Positions 18,372 to 27,969 of a stretch of 64,000 nucleotides of DNA are shown piece after piece. The translations under genes were made by a program, and so were the position numbers. The notes under the pieces are model-generated. The model had not been told where the DNA came from and searched no databases. It worked only from the letters and a program-made list of their open reading frames with translations. This stretch comes from Pseudomonas nunensis (GTDB lineage Bacteria; Pseudomonadota; Gammaproteobacteria; Pseudomonadales; Pseudomonadaceae). The first letter of the stretch is position 1; each line of letters opens with the position of its first letter. The stretch lies in the NCBI RefSeq assembly GCF_024296925.1, contig NZ_CP101125.1:1428501-1492500 (forward strand). The letters run 5' to 3'.

Positions 18372-21300
18372 AGCGTGGTTTGAAAATTTCACTGGCGGCG
18401 CTTCTGGCGCTGCTGATGTTGATCGTCCTGGCCGTGGCCACAGTGCTGGGCACGGCGACCGGCAGTCGCTGGGCGCTCGGGTTTGTGCCGGGTCTGAGCG
18501 TGGATAATTTCCAGGGTCGTTTGGGCGGGCAGTGGAGCGCTGATCATCTGTTGTGGCAGCAGGACAGCAGCCGGGTTGAGCTGGACAAGGTGATTTTCGC
18601 CTGGTCGCCGCTGTGCCTGACGCGCATGACCCTGTGCATCGATCAACTTCAGGCCGATCAGGTCAGCCTGCAATTTCCGCCGGGCACCGAAGAAGCAAGC
18701 AGCGGCCCGATCACGCTTCCAGACTTGAAGTTGCCGCTGGCGATTGAGCTGGGCGACGTTAAGGTCGGCAGTCTGTTGTTCAATGGCAGCGAAGAACTCA
18801 AGGGCCTGCAACTGGCGGCGCACTGGACCGCGAAAGGTTTGCAGATTGATTCCGTGCAATTGCAGCGCGACGACCTGAGCCTGAACCTCTCGGGCCTGCT
18901 GCAACCCGGCGGCAACTGGCCGTTGACCGCCGAAGGCAAGCTGACCCTGTCGACGCCCGCGCCTTGGACGCTGGCCCTGAAGGTTGACGGCGACTTGCTG
19001 AAAACCCTGAATCTGAAAGCCGACAGCAGTGGCTACCTTAACGGGCAACTGACCGGCGAATTGCAACCACTGGTGGAAAACCTGCCAGCCAAGGTGCGAA
19101 TCACCGCCGACGGCTTCAAGCCTGCCGCTGATCTGCCGGACACCCTGCAACTCAATCAACTGGAACTCACCGGCGACGGCGACCTGAAAAACGGTTACCA
19201 ACTGCTCGGCAAAGCCACGCTGCCCGCCGAAAAAGGCCCGGTCGCGTTGTTGCTGCAAGGCAAGGTCGACGCCAAGGGCGCGCAGATCGCCGGCCTCGAC
19301 CTGACCGCCAACGACAAGCAAAGCCTCAAGCTCACCGGCAACCTCGACTGGAGCAAAGGCTTCAGCGCCCAGGCGAAGATCGACTGGCAGGACTTCCCGT
19401 GGCATCGCCTCTATCCGCTGATCGACGAGCCGCAGGTCGCATTGCGCAGTTTCAACGGCGAAGTGTCTTACACCGACGGCAAATACCTCGGCAACTTCAA
19501 AGCCGCGCTGGACGGTCCGGCCGGGGCGTTCAGCCTGAGCAGCCCGTTCGCCGGCGACCTGACGAAAATCTACCTGCAACAATTCCAGCTCGAAGCCGGG
19601 CAGGGCAAGGCCGAAGGCCACCTGAACCTGCAATTTGCCGATGGCATCGCTTGGGACACCGCGCTGGACCTGTCGGCGATCAACCCGGCGTACTGGATAG
19701 CGGAGTTGCCGGGCACCTTGGCCGGACCGTTGCGCAGCAAAGGCGAGATGAAGAACGAGAAGCTCAGCCTCAGCGCCGACCTCGATTTGAAAGGCAAGCT
19801 GCGCGGCCAACCGGCGGTGATCCAGGCCAAGGCCGATGGCGCCGGGGAGCAATGGAACCTTAATGCGTTGCAGATTCGCCTCGGCGATAACAGCATCAAC
19901 GGCAAGGGCAGCCTGCAACAGAAACTTGCCGGGCAGATCGACATCAAGCTGCCGCGCCTGGCCCAACTCTGGCCGCAACTGCGCGGTCAGCTCAATGGTC
20001 GGGTGGATGTCGCCGGCACGCTCAAGGCGCCTCAAGGCAAGCTCGGGTTGCAAGGCTCGCAACTGGCCTTCGAAGACAATCGCCTGCAAAGCTTGAACCT
20101 CGATGCGACGCTCGACAGTGCGCAACGGGCGAAGATCGACCTTAAGGGCAGCGGCATTCAGGCTGGCGACACTTCGCTGGGGACGCTGACTGCCAGCGGC
20201 CAGGGCGATATCAAGAACCAGAAACTCAGCCTCGACCTGCAAGGCCCACAGCTGAAACTCGCTCTCGGCCTCGACGGCGCACTGGATAAAGGCAACTGGC
20301 GCGGACGCCTGGCCAGCGGCGATATCCAGGCTGGCGGCCAGGACTGGAAGCTGCAAGGCCCGGCCAAGCTTGAACGGCTGGCGGACGGCAAAATCAACTT
20401 CGGTGCGCATTGCTGGATGTCCGGTCAGGCCAGTTTGTGCGGCGAAGACCAACGGTTAATGCCGGAACCGAAGTTGCGTTATCACCTCAAGCAATTCCCG
20501 ATCGACAGCCTCGCCCAGTGGTTGCCGAAGGATTTCGCCTGGAAGGGCAAGCTCAACGCCGATCTGCAACTGGACTTGCCGGCCAGTGGCCCGAACGGTC
20601 AGGTCAGCATTGATGCCAGCGGCGGCACCTTGCGCATGAAAGAGAAGGATCAGTGGCTGGACTTCCCGTACCAGACCCTGAAACTCACCAGCAAACTCAC
20701 GCCCAAGCGGATCGACACCGACCTCAACTTCGTCGGCGGCAAGCTCGGCGAATTGATGGTGCAGGCGCAGATCAACCCGCTGGCGAAGAACAAACCGCTG
20801 ACCGGTTCATTCCGTCTCAACGGTCTGGACCTGTCAGTGGCGCGGCCGTTTGTGCCGATGGTCGAGAAACTCAACGGTCGCCTGAATGGCAGCGGCACGC
20901 TGTCCGGCGGGTTGCTGGCGCCGCTGGTCAACGGCAACCTGATACTCAGCGACGGCGAAGTGTCCGGGGCTGAATTGCCGATGGAGCTGCAAGCCTTGCA
21001 GCTGCAAGCGGTGATCGCCGGTGAAACTGTACAACTGAACGGCGGCTGGAAAAGCGGCAAGAGCGGGCAGGGCAGTCTGAACGGCAACATCGCGTGGGGT
21101 CAGGCGCTGGTGGTGGATCTGGCGCTCAAAGGCACGCAATTGCCGGTCACTGTCGAGCCTTACGCCAAGCTTGAAGTGGCGCCGGACCTGAAAATCTCGA
21201 TGAAGGGCGACGAACTGGCCATCGCCGGCAAAGTGCTGGTGCCCAAGGGCGAGATCACCGTGCGCGAGTTGCCGCCCTCGACGGTCAAGGTCTCCGATGA

Positions 21301-22036
21301 CACGATCATCGTCGGCGCGCAGACCGAAGCGGGCAAACCGCCGGTCGCCATGAAAATGGACATCGATGTGGTGGTCGGCGACGACAAACTCAGCTTCGCC
21401 GGGTTTGGCCTGACCGCGAATCTGCAGGGGTATGTGCACATCGGCGACAACATGGACACCCGTGGCGAACTCTGGCTTAACGACGGTCGCTACCGCGCCT
21501 ATGGCCAGCGCCTGACGGTACGGCGCGCGCGGCTGTTGTTTGCCGGGCCGATCGATCAGCCGTATCTGGACATCGAAGCGATTCGCCAGACTGACGACAT
21601 CATCGCCGGCATCCGCTTGAGCGGCAGCGCCGAGCAGCCGACCACGCAGATCTTCTCCGAGCCGGCGATGAGCCAGGAGCAGGCGTTGTCGTATCTGGTG
21701 CTGGGGCGTCCGTTAAGCACCAGCGGTGAAGACAACAACATGCTCGCCCAGGCCGCGCTCGGGTTGGGCTTGATGGGCAGCTCCGGGGTAACCAGCGGTT
21801 TGGCCAAGGACTTGGGAATCCAGGATTTTCAGCTCGACACCCAAGGCAGCGGCGACGCGACCAGCGTGGTGGCCAGCGGCAACATCTCCGAGAAACTCAG
21901 TTTGCGTTATGGCGTTGGCGTGTTTGAGCCGGCGAGCACCATTGCGTTGCGCTACAAGCTGAGCAAAAAGGTTTACGTGGAAGTGGCCAGCGGCGTGGCC
22001 AGTTCGCTGGACATCTTCTACAAGCGGGATTTCTAA
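18368..22036 (+). CDS. tamB: Translocation and assembly module subunit TamB (AsmA-like/DUF490)
   Basis: This 1222-residue protein has an N-terminal inner-membrane anchor (about residues 6-30, ALLALLMLIVLAVATVLGTA) and a long periplasmic beta-taco of repeating Gly/Leu-rich strands. The conserved C-terminal DUF490 domain includes the GEITVRELPPSTVKVSDD region, RRARLLFAGPIDQPYLDIEA and YLVLGRPLS. It bridges the periplasm to TamA and is implicated in phospholipid transport. It starts with GTG overlapping the tamA stop (GTGA). A strong hairpin follows at 22085-22110. Confidence 0.95.
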   Translation: MKRGLKISLAALLALLMLIVLAVATVLGTATGSRWALGFVPGLSVDNFQGRLGGQWSADHLLWQQDSSRVELDKVIFAWSPLCLTRMTLCIDQLQADQVSLQFPPGTEEASSGPITLPDLKLPLAIELGDVKVGSLLFNGSEELKGLQLAAHWTAKGLQIDSVQLQRDDLSLNLSGLLQPGGNWPLTAEGKLTLSTPAPWTLALKVDGDLLKTLNLKADSSGYLNGQLTGELQPLVENLPAKVRITADGFKPAADLPDTLQLNQLELTGDGDLKNGYQLLGKATLPAEKGPVALLLQGKVDAKGAQIAGLDLTANDKQSLKLTGNLDWSKGFSAQAKIDWQDFPWHRLYPLIDEPQVALRSFNGEVSYTDGKYLGNFKAALDGPAGAFSLSSPFAGDLTKIYLQQFQLEAGQGKAEGHLNLQFADGIAWDTALDLSAINPAYWIAELPGTLAGPLRSKGEMKNEKLSLSADLDLKGKLRGQPAVIQAKADGAGEQWNLNALQIRLGDNSINGKGSLQQKLAGQIDIKLPRLAQLWPQLRGQLNGRVDVAGTLKAPQGKLGLQGSQLAFEDNRLQSLNLDATLDSAQRAKIDLKGSGIQAGDTSLGTLTASGQGDIKNQKLSLDLQGPQLKLALGLDGALDKGNWRGRLASGDIQAGGQDWKLQGPAKLERLADGKINFGAHCWMSGQASLCGEDQRLMPEPKLRYHLKQFPIDSLAQWLPKDFAWKGKLNADLQLDLPASGPNGQVSIDASGGTLRMKEKDQWLDFPYQTLKLTSKLTPKRIDTDLNFVGGKLGELMVQAQINPLAKNKPLTGSFRLNGLDLSVARPFVPMVEKLNGRLNGSGTLSGGLLAPLVNGNLILSDGEVSGAELPMELQALQLQAVIAGETVQLNGGWKSGKSGQGSLNGNIAWGQALVVDLALKGTQLPVTVEPYAKLEVAPDLKISMKGDELAIAGKVLVPKGEITVRELPPSTVKVSDDTIIVGAQTEAGKPPVAMKMDIDVVVGDDKLSFAGFGLTANLQGYVHIGDNMDTRGELWLNDGRYRAYGQRLTVRRARLLFAGPIDQPYLDIEAIRQTDDIIAGIRLSGSAEQPTTQIFSEPAMSQEQALSYLVLGRPLSTSGEDNNMLAQAALGLGLMGSSGVTSGLAKDLGIQDFQLDTQGSGDATSVVASGNISEKLSLRYGVGVFEPASTIALRYKLSKKVYVEVASGVASSLDIFYKRDF

Positions 22037-22084
22037 ACTTCCGGCACCTTCCAGAAAGACCCAGTCGCGCATTTCGTGATCAAG

Positions 22085-22110
22085 CCGCCCCCCACATTGC
22101 TGGGGGGCGG
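22085..22110 (+). terminator. GC-rich hairpin after tamB
   Basis: CCGCCCCCCA-CATTGC-TGGGGGGCGG is a perfect 10-bp stem, 49 bp after the tamB stop. No U-run follows, so termination is likely but not textbook. Confidence 0.6.
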
Positions 22111-22131
22111 TGCCGTCATCAGAGGTGCGCC

Positions 22132-22209
22132 TGACATCAAAATGTCATTCGTTTATCGCGTGAACGCCATGTTCGCTGAGTAATGTCCTCGCCAATGAGA
22201 TCGATCTCA
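22132..22209. promoter_or_regulatory. Operator region of the LacI-type regulator gene
   Basis: TGAGATCGATCTCA (22196-22209) is a perfect 14-bp palindrome with a central CG, typical of LacI-family operators, ending 11 bp before the regulator's ATG. TGACAT-CAAA-ATGTCA (22132-22147) is a second perfect dyad upstream. Both would control the whole operon. Confidence 0.55.
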
Positions 22210-22220
22210 AGCGAGTGACA

Positions 22221-23240
22221 ATGACTGACTTGAAAGAAGTTGCACGACTGGCCGGTGTATCGCGGGCGACTGCCGCGCGGACCTTCGCCTCCCCCGAAGT
22301 GGTGCGTCCGGCGACCCGCGAGCAAGTCTTCGCCGCTGCCCGCGAACTGGGTTTTCGGCCCAATCGCCTCGGCCGCCAACTGCGTTTGCAAACCACCAAC
22401 CTGATCGGGGTAGTGGTCCCCAATCTTCTCAACCCGGTGTTCGCCGAGCAGTTCCAGGCCATGGAGCGGGCCGCGCGTTTGCGCGGCTACAACTTGTTGC
22501 TGGCGACCACCGATTACAACAGCGAGCGTGAAAGCTCGGTCGTCGAGGAGTTGTTGCGCCAGCGAGTTGATGGGCTGGTGCTGACGGTCACCGATGCCGA
22601 AAGCAACCGCGTGCTGCAAAGCCTCGCCAGCGAGGACACGCCGTTTGTGCTGGCTTATCACCAACCGGGCAATCCTGATTACAGCGCGGTGTCGGTCGAC
22701 AACCGCGCCGGGATGGCACTGGCCACGCGTTACTTGCTGGACGCGGGGCATCGGCGGATTGGCATGGTCGCCGGCCCGGCATTGCAGTCCGACCGTGCCC
22801 GTTTGCGTTACGCCGGTTATGGCGACGCGATGCGTGAGCACGGCCTCGACAGCTTGCCGGTGATCGAAATGCCCGCCCATACCCAGGCCGATTTCGCCGC
22901 CCTTCAACCTTTTTTGTCCGGACCACAGGCGCCCAGCGCGTTGGTCTGTTCCAACGATTTGCTGGCGATCAGCCTGATCGCCGAGCTGCGCCGGCACGGC
23001 TGGAATGTGCCTCGGCAAATGTCTGTGATCGGTTTTGACGGTATTGCCCTCGGCACGCAAATGCACCCCTCGCTGTGCAGTGTGGTGCAGCCGATTGCGA
23101 CGCTGGCCAGCACGGTGATTGAACAGTTGCTGGCGCAAATTGCTGGCGCCGCCCCGGTTTCCCATTGCCTGCCTTGCCATGTCCGGCCAGGCGAAAGTAC
23201 TCAACCCTACGAGGAGAAACTCGATGATCCGCTTCACTAA
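22221..23240 (+). CDS. LacI-family transcriptional regulator
   Basis: This 339-residue protein has an N-terminal HTH (TDLKEVARLAGVSRATAART, then REQVFAAARELGFRPN) followed by a periplasmic-binding-like effector domain. That domain has NLIGVVVPNLLNPVFAEQFQ, the TDYNSERESSVVEELL segment and SVIGFDGIALGTQMHPSLCS. It heads an operon encoding an ABC importer and phosphodiesterase, so its effector is likely the imported compound or a product. Its last 17 bp overlap the binding-protein gene, implying coupled expression. The ATG at 22221 is preferred to a GTG at 22215. Confidence 0.88.
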   Translation: MTDLKEVARLAGVSRATAARTFASPEVVRPATREQVFAAARELGFRPNRLGRQLRLQTTNLIGVVVPNLLNPVFAEQFQAMERAARLRGYNLLLATTDYNSERESSVVEELLRQRVDGLVLTVTDAESNRVLQSLASEDTPFVLAYHQPGNPDYSAVSVDNRAGMALATRYLLDAGHRRIGMVAGPALQSDRARLRYAGYGDAMREHGLDSLPVIEMPAHTQADFAALQPFLSGPQAPSALVCSNDLLAISLIAELRRHGWNVPRQMSVIGFDGIALGTQMHPSLCSVVQPIATLASTVIEQLLAQIAGAAPVSHCLPCHVRPGESTQPYEEKLDDPLH

Positions 23241-24228
23241 AACCCTGGCAGCGTTATGGCTGTGCGGTTTGGCCAGCCTGGCCCAGGCCGCTGAAACGGC
23301 GATTTGCTACAACTGTCCGCCGGAATGGGCGGACTGGGGTACCCAACTCAAAGCCATTGCCGACACCACCGGCGTGCAGGTCCCGCTGGACAACAAAAAC
23401 TCTGGTCAGTCCCTCGCGCAGTTGGTTGCCGAGCACGCTGCGCCAGTCGCGGACGTGGTGTATTACGGCGTCACGTTCGGTTTGCAGGCACAAAAAGCCG
23501 GGGTGGTCGGGACTTATAAACCCAAGGGCTGGGAGCAGATTCCGACGGGATTGAAAGACCCGCAGGGGCACTGGTTTGCGATTCATTCCGGCACGTTGGG
23601 GATCATGGTCAACGTCGATGCGCTGGGTGGCTTGCCGGTTCCGCAGAGCTGGGCTGATCTGCTCAAGCCTGAGTACAAAGGCATGGTCGGCTACCTCGAT
23701 CCGTCGAGTGCATTCGTCGGTTACGTGTCGGCGGTCGCTATCAATCAGGCCATGGGCGGGACCCTGGATAACTTCGCGCCGGCCATCGATTACTTCCAGA
23801 AACTGGCGAAAAACGCACCCATTGTGCCGAAACAAACCGCGTATGCGCGGGTGCTTTCCGGCGAGCTGCCGATTCTGGTCGACTACGACTTCAACGCTTA
23901 CCGCGCGCGCTACAAAGACAAGGCCAACGTCGCTTTCGTGATCCCCAAAGAAGGCAGCATCAGCGTGCCTTACGTGATGAGCGTGGTGGACAACGCGCCG
24001 CATCGCGCCAACGCCGAAAAGGTTTTGGATTTTGTGCTGTCCGATCAGGGGCAGGCGTTGTGGGCCAAGGCGTATCTGCGCCCGGTTCGCGAGATGAAGA
24101 TGCCGGCCGACGTCGCCGCGCAGTTTCTGCCAGACAGTGACTACGCCCGCGCGGGTGTGGTCGATTACGAAAAAATGGCGGCGGTGCAGGAAGCCTTTGC
24201 TGCGCGTTATCTGAGTGAGGTCAAGTAA
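23224..24228 (+). CDS. ABC transporter periplasmic substrate-binding protein
   Basis: This 334-residue exported protein has a clear signal peptide (about 1-22, LWLCGLASLAQA-A). The mature part is of the Fe3+/polyamine/2-aminoethylphosphonate binding class, with HSGTLGIMVNVDALGGLPVP, SWADLLKPEYKGMVGYLDPS and VPYVMSVVDNAPHRANAEKV. GAGGAG precedes the ATG at 23224. Its stop directly abuts the permease start. The neighbouring phosphodiesterase suggests an organophosphate or phosphodiester ligand, but the sequence does not show the ligand. Confidence 0.85.
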   Translation: MIRFTKTLAALWLCGLASLAQAAETAICYNCPPEWADWGTQLKAIADTTGVQVPLDNKNSGQSLAQLVAEHAAPVADVVYYGVTFGLQAQKAGVVGTYKPKGWEQIPTGLKDPQGHWFAIHSGTLGIMVNVDALGGLPVPQSWADLLKPEYKGMVGYLDPSSAFVGYVSAVAINQAMGGTLDNFAPAIDYFQKLAKNAPIVPKQTAYARVLSGELPILVDYDFNAYRARYKDKANVAFVIPKEGSISVPYVMSVVDNAPHRANAEKVLDFVLSDQGQALWAKAYLRPVREMKMPADVAAQFLPDSDYARAGVVDYEKMAAVQEAFAARYLSEVK

Positions 24229-25098
24229 GTGACGACTGTGCAGCTCAACGCGCTGGAGGCCTCGCCCCGCCGTGATGTTTTTCAGCGCTGGCGACCGACG
24301 GCTGCCTGGGCGCTGGCCCCGGCAGCGGCGGTCCTGCTCGCGTTCTGGCTGTTGCCGCTGGCGCATTTGATTGTGCTGGGCGGGCAAGGGCGCGATGGCA
24401 GCGACAGCGGCTATTGGCAAGTGCTGACTAGTGCGCAATACCTGGGCAGCCTGGTGCAGACCTGCGTCCTGGCGGCGGCGGTGACACTGGCGGCGTTGTT
24501 GGTCGGTGGCATCAGCGGGGTGTTTCTCGCTCGCCAACAGTTCTTCGGGCGCTCGGCGTTGGTTGCGTTGCTGACGTTTCCGCTGGCGTTTCCCGGGGTG
24601 GTGGTCGGCTTTCTGGTAATTCTGCTGGCGGGTCGACAAGGCCTGTTTGCCGCGCTGGGCCTGGAGCTGGCGGGTGAGCGCTGGATTTTCGCTTACTCGC
24701 TGACGGGGTTGTTCATTGGATATCTGTACTTCTCGATTCCGCGGGTGATTCTCACGGTGATGGCCGCGTGTGAAAGCCTTGATCGCAGCCTGGAAGAAGC
24801 CGCGCATTCACTCGGTGCCGGGCATTGGCGGGTGGTGTGCGACGTGATCGTGCCGGGGCTGGCGCCCGCGCTGGTGTCCTGCGGCGCCATATGTTTCGCG
24901 ACGTCGATGGGCGCTTTCGGCACCGCGTTCACCTTGGGCACGCGGCTGAACGTGACCCCCGTGGCGATCTATAACGTGTTCACCAACTATGCCAATTTCA
25001 CAGTGGCCGCTGCACTGTCAGTCATCCTCGGGGCAGTCACCTGGGCGGTGCTGTTACTGGCACGGCGCGTGGCCAAACAGTCGGGGACGGTTTTGTGA
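24229..25098 (+). CDS. ABC transporter permease (first subunit)
   Basis: This 289-residue inner-membrane protein has about six hydrophobic segments, starting at AAWALAPAAAVLLAFWLLPL. The EAA loop reads EEAAHSLGAGHWRVVCDVIV (about 189-208), the contact site for the ATPase. It starts with GTG immediately after the binding-protein stop, and its own stop overlaps the next start (GTGA). It belongs to the PhnU/PotB-like permease class. Confidence 0.88.
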   Translation: MTTVQLNALEASPRRDVFQRWRPTAAWALAPAAAVLLAFWLLPLAHLIVLGGQGRDGSDSGYWQVLTSAQYLGSLVQTCVLAAAVTLAALLVGGISGVFLARQQFFGRSALVALLTFPLAFPGVVVGFLVILLAGRQGLFAALGLELAGERWIFAYSLTGLFIGYLYFSIPRVILTVMAACESLDRSLEEAAHSLGAGHWRVVCDVIVPGLAPALVSCGAICFATSMGAFGTAFTLGTRLNVTPVAIYNVFTNYANFTVAAALSVILGAVTWAVLLLARRVAKQSGTVL

Positions 25099-25889
25099 AA
25101 CGAACAACGCTGTTTATCGCACAACTGGTTTTTACCCTGTTGGTCTGTGCCTTCATGTTGGTGCCCGTGCTGATGTCGTTGCTGGCGGGGCTGACGCGCA
25201 ATTACTTCGTCGGGGTGTCCAGTGGGCTGACGTTCGACTGGTTGATTCAGGTCTGGCAAAGCTACTCGCCGACGGTCTGGTTATCGCTGCAATTGGCGGT
25301 TGCCTGTGCCGTGTGCGTTTGTCTGATCGGCGTGCCGGCGGCCTATGCCCTGGTGCGGATGAACAACCGATTCAGCCACGCGTTTGAAGAACTGATGGTG
25401 CTGCCCGTGGCGATGCCGGGCTTGGCCAGCGCCCTGGCGCTGCTGCTGACCTATGGGCAATTCGGCGAATTTCGCCGCAGTTGGCTGTTCATCCTGGTGG
25501 GCCATGTGCTGTTCACTCTGCCGTTTCTGGTGCGCCCGGTAATGGCGGTGATGCAGCGCCAGCAACTGCCGACGCTCGAAGAAGCGGCGGCGAGCCTGGG
25601 TGCCGGGCCGATCAAGCGTTTTTTCAGCGTGGTGGTGCCCAATTGCCGGGCCGGGATACTGGCCGGGGTGCTGATGGTCGTCACCCTGTCGCTGGGTGAG
25701 TTCAACCTGACCTGGATGCTTCACACGCCAATGACCAAGACCTTGCCGGTGGGCCTGGCCGACAGCTATGCCTCGGCGCGGCTGGAAGTGGCCAGCGCTT
25801 ACACCCTCATATTTCTGTTGATGATCGTGCCGCTGCTGATTGCGTTGCAGGCCATCAGCGCCCGTCTTTCTCGTGGAGAGCGTCGATGA
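25095..25889 (+). CDS. ABC transporter permease (second subunit)
   Basis: This 264-residue polytopic membrane protein has about six hydrophobic segments and an EAA loop LEEAAASLGAGPIKRFFSVV (about 164-183). It pairs with the preceding permease to form the channel. It starts with GTG inside the previous stop and overlaps the ATPase gene by ATGA, so all subunits are probably made stoichiometrically. Confidence 0.88.
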   Translation: MKRTTLFIAQLVFTLLVCAFMLVPVLMSLLAGLTRNYFVGVSSGLTFDWLIQVWQSYSPTVWLSLQLAVACAVCVCLIGVPAAYALVRMNNRFSHAFEELMVLPVAMPGLASALALLLTYGQFGEFRRSWLFILVGHVLFTLPFLVRPVMAVMQRQQLPTLEEAAASLGAGPIKRFFSVVVPNCRAGILAGVLMVVTLSLGEFNLTWMLHTPMTKTLPVGLADSYASARLEVASAYTLIFLLMIVPLLIALQAISARLSRGERR

Positions 25890-26917
25890 CCGGAACCACT
25901 ATTCGCCTGCAGGGTTGCCGCAAGGCGTTCTCTGACGGCACTGTTGCTGTAGACGATTTGAACCTGACCATCGAGGCCGGTGAAACCCTAGCGATCCTTG
26001 GCCCGTCCGGTTGCGGTAAAACCACCACGTTGCGCATGATCGCCGGCCTTGAGCGCCCGGATGTCGGGCAGATTTTCTTTGCCGACAGCGACGTCACACG
26101 CCTGCCCATCGAGCGTCGCGACGTGGGCATGGTGTTTCAGAATTACGCGTTGTTTCCGAACCTGGACGTGGCCGGCAATATTGTTTACGGCCTGAAGATA
26201 AGAGGCCTGTCGCCCGCCGAACGCAACAAGCGTTGCGCCGAGTTGCTGGAACTGGTCGGCCTGCAAGATCACGGCAAACGCCGTATTCATGAGTTGTCCG
26301 GCGGCCAGCGTCAGCGGGTGGCTCTGGCCCGAGCGTTGGCACCCCGGCCTCGGGTATTGCTGCTTGATGAGCCGTTGGCGGCGCTGGATGCACAGTTGCG
26401 CGAACGGCTGCGCAGCGAGCTTGATCAACTGCTGCGCAGCTTGCGCATTACCTCGGTGTTTGTGACGCACGACCAGGGCGAGGCCATGGCGCTGGGGGAT
26501 CGAATCCTGGTCATGGAGCGCGGACGCGTCGCGCAGATGGCCACGCCGCGAGACATCTATCAGCAACCCGCCAACGCGTTTGTCGCCAGTTTCGTCGGCA
26601 ACCTCAATGCATTCCCGGTGATCGAACCGACCGCCCATGGCTTGAAGGTCAGCGGCGGCGAGTTGCCCTGGAAGGGCATTCCCGTGCCGAAGACGGTGTA
26701 CTGCCGTCCTGAGCATTTACGGGTGATGGACGGTGCCGGGCATGTGCGTGGTCGTCTGGTCGGGCAGTTTTTCCAGGGGGCGCAAAGCCGCCTGTTGGTG
26801 GACATCGGGGCTGAACAGCCATTGTTGGTCGACAGCGCTGACGGCGTCATCCATGCCACCGGCGCGCTGATTGCCCTGGCCATCGAACCGCACGTGTTGT
26901 TCACCCTGCATTCGTAA
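25886..26917 (+). CDS. ABC transporter ATP-binding protein
   Basis: This 343-residue ATPase has Walker A GPSGCGKT (39-46), a Q-loop Gln at 85, signature LSGGQ (137-141), Walker B LLLDEP (158-163) and H-loop His195. All are canonical. The C-terminal TOBE-like regulatory domain spans about 240-343. It belongs to the PotA/FbpC/PhnT type and energises the importer encoded just upstream. Confidence 0.93.
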   Translation: MTGTTIRLQGCRKAFSDGTVAVDDLNLTIEAGETLAILGPSGCGKTTTLRMIAGLERPDVGQIFFADSDVTRLPIERRDVGMVFQNYALFPNLDVAGNIVYGLKIRGLSPAERNKRCAELLELVGLQDHGKRRIHELSGGQRQRVALARALAPRPRVLLLDEPLAALDAQLRERLRSELDQLLRSLRITSVFVTHDQGEAMALGDRILVMERGRVAQMATPRDIYQQPANAFVASFVGNLNAFPVIEPTAHGLKVSGGELPWKGIPVPKTVYCRPEHLRVMDGAGHVRGRLVGQFFQGAQSRLLVDIGAEQPLLVDSADGVIHATGALIALAIEPHVLFTLHS

Positions 26918-26942
26918 TGTTTTTTGTTTAAGAGCACTTATT

Positions 26943-27776
26943 TTGAACAGTCCGTTTCTTATTGCGCAGATCAGCGATTTGCACCTTAAAGCCGATCAAA
27001 AGCTGACCTACGGCGTGGTCGATTGCCTGGGTGCGTTGCGGCGCGCGGTCGATCATTTGAATGCCAGCCAGCCGCGCCCCGACATCGTGGTCATCAGCGG
27101 CGACCTGGTGGATTTCGGCCGTCCCGATGAATACGCGGTGTTGAAGCGCGAACTGGCGCGATTGCACATGCCGGTCTACCTGGTACCCGGTAATCACGAT
27201 GATCGCGAGCAGTTACTCGCGGGATTTACCCATCACCGCTATTTGCCGACGGACGCCAATGCGCCGCTCGATTGGGTGGTCGAGGATCACCCGGTGCGCC
27301 TGATCGGCCTGGACTCGACCCGCCCGGGCGCGCATGGCGGTCAGGTGCTGGACAGCCAGTTGCGCTGGCTCGATGAGCAACTGTCCCGTCGGCCCAATGT
27401 ACCGACGCTGTTGATTCTGCATCATCCGCCGTTTATCACCGGTATCGGCCACATGGACCGAGAGTCGTTTGTTAACGCTGCCGCGCTGGAAGCGCTCGTC
27501 GCTCGCCATCCACAGATAGAGCGCTTGCTCTGCGGGCATCTGCATCGGCCGATGCAGCGTCGCTTCGGCGGCTCACTGAGTTGTGTGTGCCCCGGCACTT
27601 CCCACCAGATCGTGCTGGATCTGGAGGCATCCGCGCCGGCACATTTCAATCTGGAACCGGCGGGGTACCTGGTGCATCGCTGGCATCCGCAATACGGTCT
27701 GGTTACCCACAACGCCGTGTTCGGCGAATACGCCGGGCCTTATCCGTTTTATGACGTTCATGGATTGATCGACTGA
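26943..27776 (+). CDS. GpdQ/CpdA-type metallophosphodiesterase
   Basis: This 277-residue calcineurin-like phosphoesterase has every metal-binding motif in order: DLHL (about 11-14), GDLVD, GNHDD, HHPP and GHLHRP. Length and spacing match GpdQ (glycerophosphodiesterase) and cAMP phosphodiesterases. I infer a TTG start at 26943, since the upstream frame has no ATG after the ATPase gene, and AAGAG lies about 8 bp before it. No signal peptide is visible, so it would act in the cytoplasm on imported phosphodiesters. cAMP hydrolysis is the alternative. Confidence 0.82.
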   Translation: MNSPFLIAQISDLHLKADQKLTYGVVDCLGALRRAVDHLNASQPRPDIVVISGDLVDFGRPDEYAVLKRELARLHMPVYLVPGNHDDREQLLAGFTHHRYLPTDANAPLDWVVEDHPVRLIGLDSTRPGAHGGQVLDSQLRWLDEQLSRRPNVPTLLILHHPPFITGIGHMDRESFVNAAALEALVARHPQIERLLCGHLHRPMQRRFGGSLSCVCPGTSHQIVLDLEASAPAHFNLEPAGYLVHRWHPQYGLVTHNAVFGEYAGPYPFYDVHGLID

Positions 27777-27969
27777 TAACACCAGGACGATGACGATGCT
27801 GTCCTTATTGAACTTGGGGAGGTGTTAACGACGGCCACTTAAGTACGGTTACACGACGTTTATCTCACTGATGACTTAATGCACGGGCTTACCCCTTGGT
27901 GGGCCCGGCGCTTCCTGCTGTCTTTTTTACTGCGCACAGAACATGGCTTCTGCGCTGGAGTTCGCCCTG

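Noticed and set aside
18389..20452. 687-codon minus-strand frame inside tamB
   Set aside because: It is an antisense shadow of tamB with compositional bias and no recognisable motif.
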